Shown here: positions 54,660 to 61,448 of the stretch, in pieces
Layout: each line of letters opens with the position of its first letter
Numbering within the stretch: position 1 is the first letter of the stretch
Assembly: GCF_030433685.1 (NCBI RefSeq)
Contig: NZ_JAROCF010000001.1
Span: forward strand, 1,178,001 to 1,242,000
DNA from: Leifsonia williamsii
Lineage (GTDB): Bacteria; Actinomycetota; Actinomycetes; Actinomycetales; Microbacteriaceae
Length of the DNA stretch: 64,000 nucleotides
Reading direction: 5' to 3'
Notes under the pieces: model-generated
Seen by the model: the letters and a program-made list of their open reading frames with translations, nothing else
The model's database searches: none
Told to the model about the DNA's origin: nothing
Program-made: the position numbers and the translations under genes

Positions 54660-54781
54660 GGCATGCTCCCCCTCCAGGGAGTGCGTCGCCGTTGGCTGCG
54701 GGCCCTGGTCCTCGATCCGACCGCACGCCGATCCGAGCGTGCTCGTCGTTCATTATGACGGCGAGCGGGTCGTCCTCGTGC

Positions 54782-55654
54782 TCACATCACGCCGCGGAAG
54801 AAGCCGATCAGGGCGTCCGCAAGCGCGTCAGGGGCCTCCTCGGCGACGTGGTGCCCCGATTCGATCCCGTGCCCGCGCACGTCGTCCGCCCAGTCGCGCC
54901 AGATCGTGAGTGGGTCGCCGAAGAGCCGCTCCAGGTCGTCGCGCAACGACCAGAGCACGAGCAGGGGAGGCTGCAGCCGGCGCCCGGCCGCCCGGTCCGC
55001 CTCCTCGTCGGCACGGTCGATCGTGAGCCCGGCCCGGTAGTCCTCGAGCATCGCGCGGACCACCTCGGGGCGGTGCACGGCCTCCCGCCGCTCGGCGAAG
55101 TTCTCCGGTCCCATCGCGTCGGGGTCGCCGCCGTACCAGGCGTCCGGGTCGGCCGTGATCACGCGCTCGGGCGTCTCCGGCTGCGCGAAGAAGAACCAGT
55201 GGAACCACTCCGTCGCGAACTCCGGCGTGATGCGGTCGAGGTGCTCCACGATAGGGAGGCAGTCGAGCAGTGCGACGCTCCGCACGGCCTCCGGATGGTC
55301 CATCGCGAGGCGGAAAGCCGCGTAACTGCCGCGGTCGTGGCCCACCAGCCGGAAGGTCTCGTGGCCGAGCGAGCGCATGAGGGCGAGCACGTCCTCCGCC
55401 ATCGCCCGTTTCGACGCCTGGGAGTGGTCGGGCCGCGGGGCCGGCGCGATCGACCGGCCGTAGCCGCGGAGGTCGGGGACGACGACCCGGAAGCCGCGCG
55501 ACGCGAGCAGGGGCGCGACGCGATGCCACGTCGCGCCCGTGCGCGGGTGGCCGTGCAGCAGGACGAGCGGCTCCCCGCCGGCGTCGCCGCCCACGCGCAC
55601 GTGCAGCGTCGCGTCGCCGACCGGGACGTCGTCGACCGTGAAGCCGTCGAACAT
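54782..55654 (-). CDS. Haloacid (fluoroacetate) dehalogenase-like alpha/beta hydrolase
   Basis: A 290-residue alpha/beta hydrolase. The nucleophile elbow is GHDRGSYAAFRLAMDHP, with Asp107 instead of Ser, as in fluoroacetate and haloalkane dehalogenases and epoxide hydrolases. EFATEWFHWFFFAQPETPERVI matches the halide-pocket His-Trp segment of fluoroacetate dehalogenase. The late histidine is in GIESGHHVAEEAPD. It would break a carbon-halogen bond in a haloacetate; epoxide hydrolase activity is the alternative. It lies 19 bp downstream of the EamA-SRPBCC gene on the same strand. Confidence 0.8.
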   Translation of the reverse strand: MFDGFTVDDVPVGDATLHVRVGGDAGGEPLVLLHGHPRTGATWHRVAPLLASRGFRVVVPDLRGYGRSIAPAPRPDHSQASKRAMAEDVLALMRSLGHETFRLVGHDRGSYAAFRLAMDHPEAVRSVALLDCLPIVEHLDRITPEFATEWFHWFFFAQPETPERVITADPDAWYGGDPDAMGPENFAERREAVHRPEVVRAMLEDYRAGLTIDRADEEADRAAGRRLQPPLLVLWSLRDDLERLFGDPLTIWRDWADDVRGHGIESGHHVAEEAPDALADALIGFFRGVM

Positions 55655-55673
55655 GCCTACCGTGCGGGTCTGG

Positions 55674-57002
55674 TCAGACCTGCTCGCGGAGGTTGCGCGC
55701 GATCGACTCGAGCGACTCCTCCAGGGCCTCCTGGATGCCGTCGTGCTCGTGCGTCGTGTGGATGGTCAGCTCGGCCGCGTCGTCGGTGAGCCGCAGCGCG
55801 CCGTGGTACTCGTGCGGACCGGGCGCCGACCAGCGCACCTCGCGTGCGGCGTTGTCGACGTCGAACTCGGCCTCGGAGGTGACCGTCTCGTCCTCGCCGT
55901 CGCGGTCGACATCGACCTGCGCGGTGGTCTCGACCTTGCCGTCGGGGAGCTCGTGGGCCTGCGTCATCCGCGGGAAGTAGGCGGGCAGGTTCTCGGGGTT
56001 CGAGATGTAGTCGAAGTACAGGTCGGCGTCTCCGTCGAGCGGCCGGGTGGCGGTGTAGGTGGGCATGCCGCGACCGTACGCCGGGTCGGCGGAGTCCGGG
56101 AGGGGCCTCCCGGCGCTCGCTTCTGCTCGCCGCTTCTTCGGCTGCAACTCGCTGACGATGACGCCGGCGACGATCAGCGCGGCGCCGAACACGGCGACCA
56201 GGGGGAGGCGGTCGCCGGCGAGCCGCCCGATGATCCCGCCCCACACCGGCTCGCCGGCGTAGATGATCGTCGCGCGCGTCGGCGACACCGACCGCTGTGC
56301 CCAGTTCATGGTGAGCTGGATGACGCAGCTCGCGACGCCGAGCCCCACCGCGGGCAGCAGCCACGCCCACGAGAACGCGGGAGCGGCCTCCCCGACCAGC
56401 GGCATGACGGCGAACCCGAGCACCCCGGCCACGAGGAGCTGCACGACCGTCACCCGCCGCACGTCGGCGATGCGCGCGAACGCGCTGATCAGGATGATCT
56501 CGGCCGCGATGGGCAGGGTGCTGATCAGTGTCACGACCTCGCCCTCGCCGAGCCCGATGCGCACCGCGTCCGGCCCGGCGAGCAGCAGCAGCCCGAGGAA
56601 CGCGAGCGCGACGCCGACCAGCGTGAGCGCCCGCGGCGCCCGCCGCAGCACGATCCACTGCAGCAGCGGCACGAGCGGTACGTAGATCGCGGTGATGAAC
56701 GCGGAGGTGCTGCTGCTGACGGTCTGCAGCCCGTGTGTCTGCAGGCCGTAACCGAGTGTGATGGTCACCCCGATCGTGGCCCCGGCGCCGAGGTCGCGCC
56801 AGCGCATCCCGCGCAGGGCCCGGTGGAACAGAGCAGCGCTCAGCAGCCCGGCCACGAGGAAGCGCAGCCCGACGAAGAACCACGGTCCGCTGTGCTGCAT
56901 CGCCAGGTGCACGATCAGGAACGTCGCGCCCCAGAGCGCGGTGATCGCGATGAGGGCGAGCTCCTGCCGGGAGAAGCGGATCGCGCGGAGCCTGTGCAGC
57001 AT
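55674..57002 (-). CDS. EamA/DMT transporter fused in frame to an SRPBCC domain
   Basis: A single frame of 442 residues. Residues about 8-290 are an EamA (drug/metabolite) transporter with ten membrane helices in two halves, starting RFSRQELALIAITALWGATFLIVHLA. A linker PKKRRAEASAGRPLPDSAD follows. The last 130 residues are an SRPBCC/polyketide-cyclase-like domain (YTATRPLDGDADLYFDYISNPENLPAYFPRMT). No stop separates them, and the internal ATG at 56066 has no ribosome site. Read as is, this is an unusual membrane protein with a cytoplasmic lipid-binding fold. Loss of a stop between two genes is the alternative. An ATG at 57035 would overlap the divergent gene. Confidence 0.75.
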   Translation of the reverse strand: MLHRLRAIRFSRQELALIAITALWGATFLIVHLAMQHSGPWFFVGLRFLVAGLLSAALFHRALRGMRWRDLGAGATIGVTITLGYGLQTHGLQTVSSSTSAFITAIYVPLVPLLQWIVLRRAPRALTLVGVALAFLGLLLLAGPDAVRIGLGEGEVVTLISTLPIAAEIILISAFARIADVRRVTVVQLLVAGVLGFAVMPLVGEAAPAFSWAWLLPAVGLGVASCVIQLTMNWAQRSVSPTRATIIYAGEPVWGGIIGRLAGDRLPLVAVFGAALIVAGVIVSELQPKKRRAEASAGRPLPDSADPAYGRGMPTYTATRPLDGDADLYFDYISNPENLPAYFPRMTQAHELPDGKVETTAQVDVDRDGEDETVTSEAEFDVDNAAREVRWSAPGPHEYHGALRLTDDAAELTIHTTHEHDGIQEALEESLESIARNLREQV

Positions 57003-57033
57003 AATGCACATCCTATGGTGCAGAATGATGCAC
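57003..57033. promoter_or_regulatory. Compact divergent regulatory gap with 24-bp-period direct repeats
   Basis: Only 31 bp separate the two preferred starts. ATGCACAT occurs at 57004-57011 and again at 57028-57035, 24 bp apart, and each copy is accompanied by a GTGCA block (57018-57022 and 56994-56998). A regulator binding this site would control both genes. Confidence 0.5.
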
Positions 57034-57591
57034 ATGCCAGTTCATGACGGCGACTCCGGCGTGCTCGCGCACGTTGCCGGCAACGTCCGCCGCCTCCGCC
57101 AGGAGCGGGGCCTCAGCCAGGCGACCCTCGCCGAACGCTCGGGGGTCAGCCGCCGCACGATCATCAACCTGGAGGCGGGGGAGGCCAACGTCAGCCTCTC
57201 GGGCCTCGACCGGGTCGCCGACGCCCTGAGCACCCGATTCAGCGCCCTCGTCGCCGAGCCCTCGGCTCCCTCCACCGCGATCAACGCACTGGCCTGGCGG
57301 GGAGCCGGACCCGAGAGCTCAGCCTCCCTGCTCGGCTCGGCGCCCGCATTGTCGGAGGCGCAGCTGTGGTCGTGGTCGCTCTCACCCGGCGACCGCTACC
57401 ACGCCGAACCCGACCCGGCCGGCTGGCACGAGCTGCTGCTGGTCACCTCCGGCCGCCTCCGCCTCGAACTGGAGGACGGGGAGACGCTGCTCGGGCCCGG
57501 TGACCACGCGATCTACTCCAGCGCCCAGCGGTACGCGTATGTCGCCGTGGGGGAGGAGGCGGTGCGGTTCGTGCGGGTGGCTGTGTCCTAG
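57034..57591 (+). CDS. XRE-family regulator with a C-terminal cupin domain
   Basis: A 185-residue protein. Residues about 10-65 are the helix-turn-helix (NVRRLRQERGLSQATLAERSGVSRRTIINLEAG). Residues about 110-185 are a cupin (WHELLLVTSGRLRLELEDGETLLGPGDHAIY). XRE-cupin regulators sense a small ligand and often control an adjacent EamA exporter, as here. ATG 57034 is chosen; 57025 or 57028 are alternatives. The start lies inside the repeated operator, which suggests autoregulation. Confidence 0.9.
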   Translation: MPVHDGDSGVLAHVAGNVRRLRQERGLSQATLAERSGVSRRTIINLEAGEANVSLSGLDRVADALSTRFSALVAEPSAPSTAINALAWRGAGPESSASLLGSAPALSEAQLWSWSLSPGDRYHAEPDPAGWHELLLVTSGRLRLELEDGETLLGPGDHAIYSSAQRYAYVAVGEEAVRFVRVAVS

Positions 57592-57604
57592 CCCGGACAC
57601 GACA

Positions 57605-57630
57605 AAAGCCCCGGCTCTCGCCGGGGCTTT
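57605..57630 (+). terminator. Hairpin terminator after the XRE-cupin gene
   Basis: An 11-bp perfect stem: AAAGCCCCGGC (57605-57615), TCTC loop, GCCGGGGCTTT (57620-57630). The trailing TTT on one side and AAAA on the other make it bidirectional, so it may also end the tRNA transcript. Confidence 0.85.
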
Positions 57631-57649
57631 CACACTGTCTCAACCAGTG

Positions 57650-57722
57650 TGCGCCACGAGGGATTCGAACCCCCAACCTTCTGATCCGTAGTCAGATGCT
57701 CTATCCGTTGAGCTAGTGGCGC
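57650..57722 (-). tRNA. tRNA-Arg (anticodon ACG)
   Basis: A 73-base cloverleaf on the minus strand. The acceptor stem is GCGCCAC/GTGGCGC, the D-arm includes GCTCAACGGATAGAGC, the anticodon stem is TCTGA/TCAGA with loop CTACGGA (anticodon ACG), and the T-loop is GGTTCGAATCC. Discriminator A; CCA is not encoded. No integrated element or attL/attR pair is seen next to it. Confidence 0.95.
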
Positions 57723-57803
57723 GTGACCCGCTTGCGGGCCGCATACGAGCCTACATGATCGCTTCCCCGACCGCCAATCGACCCGGGCGGCCGGCGCCGC
57801 CGC

Positions 57804-58580
57804 TCATGCGAACACCTCGTCGAGGAAGCACACCAGCGCCCGCCAGCTGCGGGCGTCAGCGACCGGTCGGTAGTTGTCGCCGCCGGGGATGGTGAAGGCG
57901 TGCGGTGCGCCCGCGTACGTCGTCACCTGCCAGTCGACGTGCGGGGCGCCGCGCAGCTCGCCCTGGAAGGCGGCGACCGCGCTGTCGGGGACCACCGGGT
58001 CCGAGCCTCCGGTCAGCACCAGGAGGGAGGCGGCGATCGCCGCCGCGTCGGACGGATCGTGCGCGATCAGGCCGCCGTGGAACGACACCACGCCGCGAGC
58101 CGGAGCCCCGGTGCGCGCGAATTCGAGCGCCGCGGTGCCGCCGAAGCAGTAGCCGATCACGGCGAGGCGGGCGGGGTCGACCGCGGGATGCTGCTGCAGC
58201 CAGCTGAAGCCTGCCGCCACCCGGGCGCGCAGCAGGGAGAGGTCGCGGTAGTAGCGGCCGGCCTCCGCCGGAGCCGCGTCCCCGGTCGGGCGGACGCCCG
58301 CGCCGTACAGGTCGGCCGCGAACGCGACGTAGCCGCGCCGGGCCAGCATCTGCGCGCGCATGCGGACGTTGTCGCCGACGCCGTGCCAGTCGTGGAGGAT
58401 GAGGACCGCCGGCCGGCGCTCGTCGGCCTGCACGTCCCTGGCGAGGTAGCCCTCGAGCGGGGTGCCCTCGTGCTCGTAGGCGACGGTCTCGGTGTCGATG
58501 ACGGAGTGCTCGCCCAGCGGCACGTGCTCGAGCAGTGCCTGGTGGGCGGGGGAGAGGGCGGGCGACGGGCGGTCTGACAC
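57804..58580 (-). CDS. Dienelactone hydrolase family protein
   Basis: A 258-residue alpha/beta hydrolase. The nucleophile is a cysteine in VIGYCFGGTAAL, as in dienelactone hydrolases, with acid Asp in LTGGSDPVV and histidine in GAPHAFTIPG. The family opens cyclic esters from aromatic degradation, but many members act on other esters. GTG 58580 is chosen because the sequence becomes hydrolase-like there; a longer start at 58697 would add 39 Arg/Pro-rich residues without any family similarity. Confidence 0.85.
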   Translation of the reverse strand: MSDRPSPALSPAHQALLEHVPLGEHSVIDTETVAYEHEGTPLEGYLARDVQADERRPAVLILHDWHGVGDNVRMRAQMLARRGYVAFAADLYGAGVRPTGDAAPAEAGRYYRDLSLLRARVAAGFSWLQQHPAVDPARLAVIGYCFGGTAALEFARTGAPARGVVSFHGGLIAHDPSDAAAIAASLLVLTGGSDPVVPDSAVAAFQGELRGAPHVDWQVTTYAGAPHAFTIPGGDNYRPVADARSWRALVCFLDEVFA

Positions 58581-58723
58581 GGAACGCGGCTCCAGGGTCG
58601 ACGTCGTCGGCGGCGGGCGCCACCGACGGCCGGCCGTGCTGCGGCGTCGCGGATGCGCGCGGGAACCACGGGTGCAGTCGGGTTCCTGCATCGCCACACT
58701 ATCCCGCCGCGGCCGCCGGGCAG

Positions 58724-58788
58724 CCGTCGAGTACGCGGATTCTGCGCGTACTCGACGGTTTTCGAACGAATTCGCGCGTACTCGGCGG
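58724..58788. repeat. Dispersed palindromic element, copy 3
   Basis: A hairpin with 14-bp arms (CCGTCGAGTACGCG at 58724-58737 and its complement at 58745-58758) around a 7-base loop, then TTTTCGAACGAATTCG and a half-unit GCGTACTCGGCGG ending at 58788. Same order and spacing as copy 1. Confidence 0.85.
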
Positions 58789-58797
58789 CAGCGCGGA

Positions 58798-58824
58798 GGG
58801 GGTGGGGGAGGGGGTGGGGGAGGG
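58798..58824 (+). repeat. G-quadruplex-type repeat upstream of the 58850 gene
   Basis: Five runs of three to five G, separated by single T or A: a 12-bp unit GGGGGTGGGGGA twice and then GGG. It ends 25 bp before the ATG at 58850 on the coding strand, so a folded quadruplex could form in the DNA or in the 5' leader. Confidence 0.8.
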
Positions 58825-58849
58825 TGCCGCGCGGACGTACCATGGGCGC

Positions 58850-59143
58850 ATGGCCACCGAGTTCAGCAACGAGACCGACGCGAACCGCTACGCGATGCGC
58901 ATGGACGGTGAGCTCGTCGGTGTGCTCGACTACCGCATCCTCGGCGGCTCCATCTCGCTGACCAGGGCCTTCACCGCTCCGCATCGGCGCGGCCACGGCT
59001 ACGCGGCGCAGCTCGTCGAGTACGCGGTCGACGACATCGAGCGTCGAGGCGACCTCACGGTGGTGCCGATGTGCTGGTACGTCGCCGACTGGTTCGACGC
59101 GCATCCCGAGCGCTCGGGGCTGCTGCAGCGGCGCGCCGGCTGA
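58850..59143 (+). CDS. Small GNAT-like acetyltransferase (YjdJ type)
   Basis: A 97-residue protein. It has DGELVGVLDYRILGGSISLTRAFTAPHRRGHGYAAQLVEYAVDDIERRG, a minimal acetyl-CoA-binding core (R-x-G-H-G-x-A), then VVPMCWYVADWFDAHPE. These short GNAT-like proteins lack the usual N-terminal half; their acceptor is unknown. ATG 58850 fits the conserved start. It is followed after 13 bp by the oxidoreductase gene. Confidence 0.85.
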   Translation: MATEFSNETDANRYAMRMDGELVGVLDYRILGGSISLTRAFTAPHRRGHGYAAQLVEYAVDDIERRGDLTVVPMCWYVADWFDAHPERSGLLQRRAG

Positions 59144-59156
59144 CCCCGGCCGGCCG

Positions 59157-60146
59157 ATGACGACACGGCGGGTCGCCCGCGTCTCCCGCTTCGGCGACGT
59201 GGGCGCCATGGTGCTGGCGGACGAGTGGATGCGGGCCCCGCGCGGCACCGAGGTGGAGGTGCGTGTCACCCATGCCTCCCTCGGCTCCACCGACCTCTTG
59301 GCGCGGCGGGGCGGTTACGTCCTGCAGCCGATGCCGGGCTTCGTCACCGGCTACGACTTCGTCGGCGTGCTCGAGTCCGAGTCGGCCGTCTCGGTGGCGC
59401 TGGGTCTGCGGGCGGGCGCGCGGGTGGTGGGGACGCTCCCGCGGATGGGCGCGCACGCGACCCGACTGGTGCTGTCACCGACCTTCCTCGTGGCGCTGCC
59501 GGAGGGCCTCGACCCGGCGGTCGCGGCGACGCTGCCCCTCGACGCGCTGACCGCCTCCCGTGCGCTCGCGCTCGCCGGCCCGGCGCGCAGCCTGCTCGTG
59601 CAGGGCGCGTCCGGAGCGGTCGGGTCGCTCGCGGTGCAGCTGGCCCAGCGGGTAGAGCGCACCATCGTCGGCACCGCCTCCGCTCGCAGCCGCGACGTCG
59701 CCGCCGCTCTCGGCATCCCGCTGGTCGACTACACGAAGCCCGACTGGCCGGCCGCCGTGCGCGCGCAGGCCGGAGGAGCGGTGGAGGCGGCGATCGACCA
59801 CACGGGCTCCCCGCTGGTCCGCGAGGCCCTCGCGCCCGACGGCATCCTCGTCCACACGGCCTTCGTCGGCCGGCCAGGGCACGAACGCGCGGACTCGCTC
59901 CGCGGCGGGCTCGCTGCCGCCAGGAACCGGCGATCACAGCCGCGGGAGGCTGTCGTCAGCATCCCCACGTTCGTGCTGCGCCGCCGGCCCGAGTACCGGC
60001 GGGTGCTCACTGGCCTGCTCGCCGACGCGGCGGAGGGCCGGCTGGCGGCTCCCGAGCCCGTGGTCGTGCCGTTGGGCGAGGTGTGGGATGCGCACCGGGC
60101 GGCGGAGGCGGCGACCCCCGGGACCAAGGTCGTGCTCGCGCCGTAG
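59157..60146 (+). CDS. MDR-superfamily quinone oxidoreductase-like protein
   Basis: A 329-residue zinc-free medium-chain dehydrogenase. It has the N-terminal GroES-like fold (VEVRVTHASLGSTDLLARRGGY, PGFVTGYDFVGVLE) and the nucleotide-binding Rossmann loop SLLVQGASGAVGSLAVQLA. No structural-zinc Cys cluster is present. The family reduces quinones or enones with NADPH. The substrate is unknown. It probably shares a transcript with the small acetyltransferase upstream. Confidence 0.85.
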   Translation: MTTRRVARVSRFGDVGAMVLADEWMRAPRGTEVEVRVTHASLGSTDLLARRGGYVLQPMPGFVTGYDFVGVLESESAVSVALGLRAGARVVGTLPRMGAHATRLVLSPTFLVALPEGLDPAVAATLPLDALTASRALALAGPARSLLVQGASGAVGSLAVQLAQRVERTIVGTASARSRDVAAALGIPLVDYTKPDWPAAVRAQAGGAVEAAIDHTGSPLVREALAPDGILVHTAFVGRPGHERADSLRGGLAAARNRRSQPREAVVSIPTFVLRRRPEYRRVLTGLLADAAEGRLAAPEPVVVPLGEVWDAHRAAEAATPGTKVVLAP

Positions 60147-60380
60147 CGTCGGGCCCGGAGCATCGGGACAGGCGCACCGCGGCGCCCGGACCCTCCGCAT
60201 GGGGATGGATCGACTCCACCCCCACGCGGTTGCGGGTAAGACGGCCGGCCCCTCGACGCCCCCTGAGCGCGGATGACGGGCACGGCTGACCCTCCAGGGT
60301 AACCGCGGAGTAGACGGTCCAGTCAACCGACAGACGTCGGGCATGCCCGCAGGCCCACTGCCGTCGCTATGCTGCGCGCC
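60147..60380. other. Non-coding gap before a small membrane protein gene
   Basis: A 234-bp stretch without a credible gene. A short palindrome, ACCCT-cc-AGGGT, lies near 60290-60301. I see no convincing promoter boxes, terminator or RNA structure. Confidence 0.4.
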
Positions 60381-60749
60381 ATGAGCACGAAGAGCAGGCA
60401 GGCGCCGCGGCGCGAGGAGACCCTGGAACTCGGCAGCGCGCACAGGGGGCTGTGGGGAGCGTTCGCGGGGCTGATCGTGGCCGTGCTGATCGCCTACCCG
60501 CTGTCGGCGAGTGTCGCGTTCGCGACCCATCCGGCGACGCAGAAGCTGTTCGGCGGGAGGCTGGAGGGGGCGTCGTCCGCCGGGTACGCCGCGTTCTGGT
60601 GGGTGATCGCGCTCGGCTGCCTGGCGCTGCCGTTCCTCGTCGGCTTCGGGATCGCCCGGATGTCCGGCCGCACGCTGCTGATCATCGGCGGGGTCGTCGT
60701 GGTGTTCCTGATCCTCGTGCTAGTACTCGGGCAGGTGTTCGCGTTCTGA
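60381..60749 (+). CDS. Small integral membrane protein
   Basis: A 122-residue protein with a charged start (STKSRQAPRREETLELG) and three hydrophobic helices (GAFAGLIVAVLIAYPLSASVAF, FWWVIALGCLALPFLVGFGIA, LLIIGGVVVVFLILVLVLG). A start at 60369 in the same frame is possible. No family is recognised. Confidence 0.65.
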   Translation: MSTKSRQAPRREETLELGSAHRGLWGAFAGLIVAVLIAYPLSASVAFATHPATQKLFGGRLEGASSAGYAAFWWVIALGCLALPFLVGFGIARMSGRTLLIIGGVVVVFLILVLVLGQVFAF

Positions 60750-60795
60750 GGCCCACCCCTCGCGCATCCACCCCGATGCGCGTTGGCTGGCGGGC

Positions 60796-61008
60796 ATGAC
60801 GAAGAAGCTGAAGAAGGGCGACCACGTGGAGTGGTCGTCGCACGGCACCGACGTGCCCGGCGAGGTCGAGCGCGAGATCACGAGCGAGACGGACGCCGGC
60901 GGGCGGCACGTGAAGGCGTCGGAGGACGACCCGCAGTACCTCGTGAAGAGCGACACGAGCGGCAAGGAGGCCGTGCACAAGCCCGGCGCGCTGCACAAGA
61001 AGGGCTGA
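60796..61008 (+). CDS. DUF2945 (HVA1/TUDOR-like) small protein
   Basis: A 70-residue protein: KKLKKGDHVEWSSHGTDVPGEV, then ITSETDAGGRHVKASEDDPQYLVKSDTSGKEAVHKPGALHK. This is the complete DUF2945 pattern (G-D-x-V-x-W at the start, P-x-Y-x-V-K-S in the middle, H-K-x-x-x-L at the end), a small SH3/Tudor-like beta barrel common in bacteria and fungi with an uncertain role. Confidence 0.9.
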   Translation: MTKKLKKGDHVEWSSHGTDVPGEVEREITSETDAGGRHVKASEDDPQYLVKSDTSGKEAVHKPGALHKKG

Positions 61009-61070
61009 CATACCGTCTTGCCGCACCGCTCCCGGCGTGCATAGCATCGCGCACGTCGAGGGGAGCAGCC

Positions 61071-61448
61071 ATGCGGCGGTACGCGTCGAAGGCGCCGGGA
61101 GCGGTCGCGCTCGCGATCACCCTCCTCGCGCTCGGGGGCTGCGCCGGCACTCCGAGCGGGCACGCCGTCGTCGGGGAGTGGGGGTCGACAGCGACCGGCC
61201 AGCCCCATCTGACGATCGAGGACGACGGCACCTTCAGCGGCTCCGACGGGTGCAACAGCCTCTCGGGCAACGGGCAGATCGACGGGGACGAGATCGACTT
61301 CGGCTCCATCACCTCCACGCTGAAGGCCTGCGAGGGCGTCGACGAGTGGCTCGCCAAGGCGGCCACCGGCAACGTGAAGGGCGACACCATGACCGTCCTC
61401 GACGACTCCGGCGCGACCATCGGAACGTTGAAGAGGGAGGGGCCATGA
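61071..61448 (+). CDS. META-domain lipoprotein
   Basis: A 125-residue lipoprotein. The signal peptide ends in the lipobox LLALGGC, so Cys would be acylated and the protein held on the outer face of the membrane. The rest is a short META/HslJ-like domain (VGEWGST, DGTFSGSDGCNSLSGNGQIDGDEIDFGSITSTLKAC). The ATG follows GAGGGGAG. Its stop overlaps the start of the glutamate decarboxylase gene in ATGA, so the two are translated together. Confidence 0.85.
   Translation: MRRYASKAPGAVALAITLLALGGCAGTPSGHAVVGEWGSTATGQPHLTIEDDGTFSGSDGCNSLSGNGQIDGDEIDFGSITSTLKACEGVDEWLAKAATGNVKGDTMTVLDDSGATIGTLKREGP

Larger units (their letters stand above)
58581..58849. other. Intergenic region with palindromic element and G-run repeats
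   Basis: This divergent gap of 269 bp has no credible gene. It contains copy 3 of the dispersed palindromic element (58724-58788) and, 10 bp further on, a G-rich repeat at 58798-58824. Promoters for the flanking divergent genes must also lie here, but I cannot place -35/-10 boxes. Confidence 0.5.

Noticed and set aside
57650..57722. Integrated element at the tRNA-Arg gene
   Set aside because: No integrase, no repeated tRNA 3' end nearby and no change of gene type around it.
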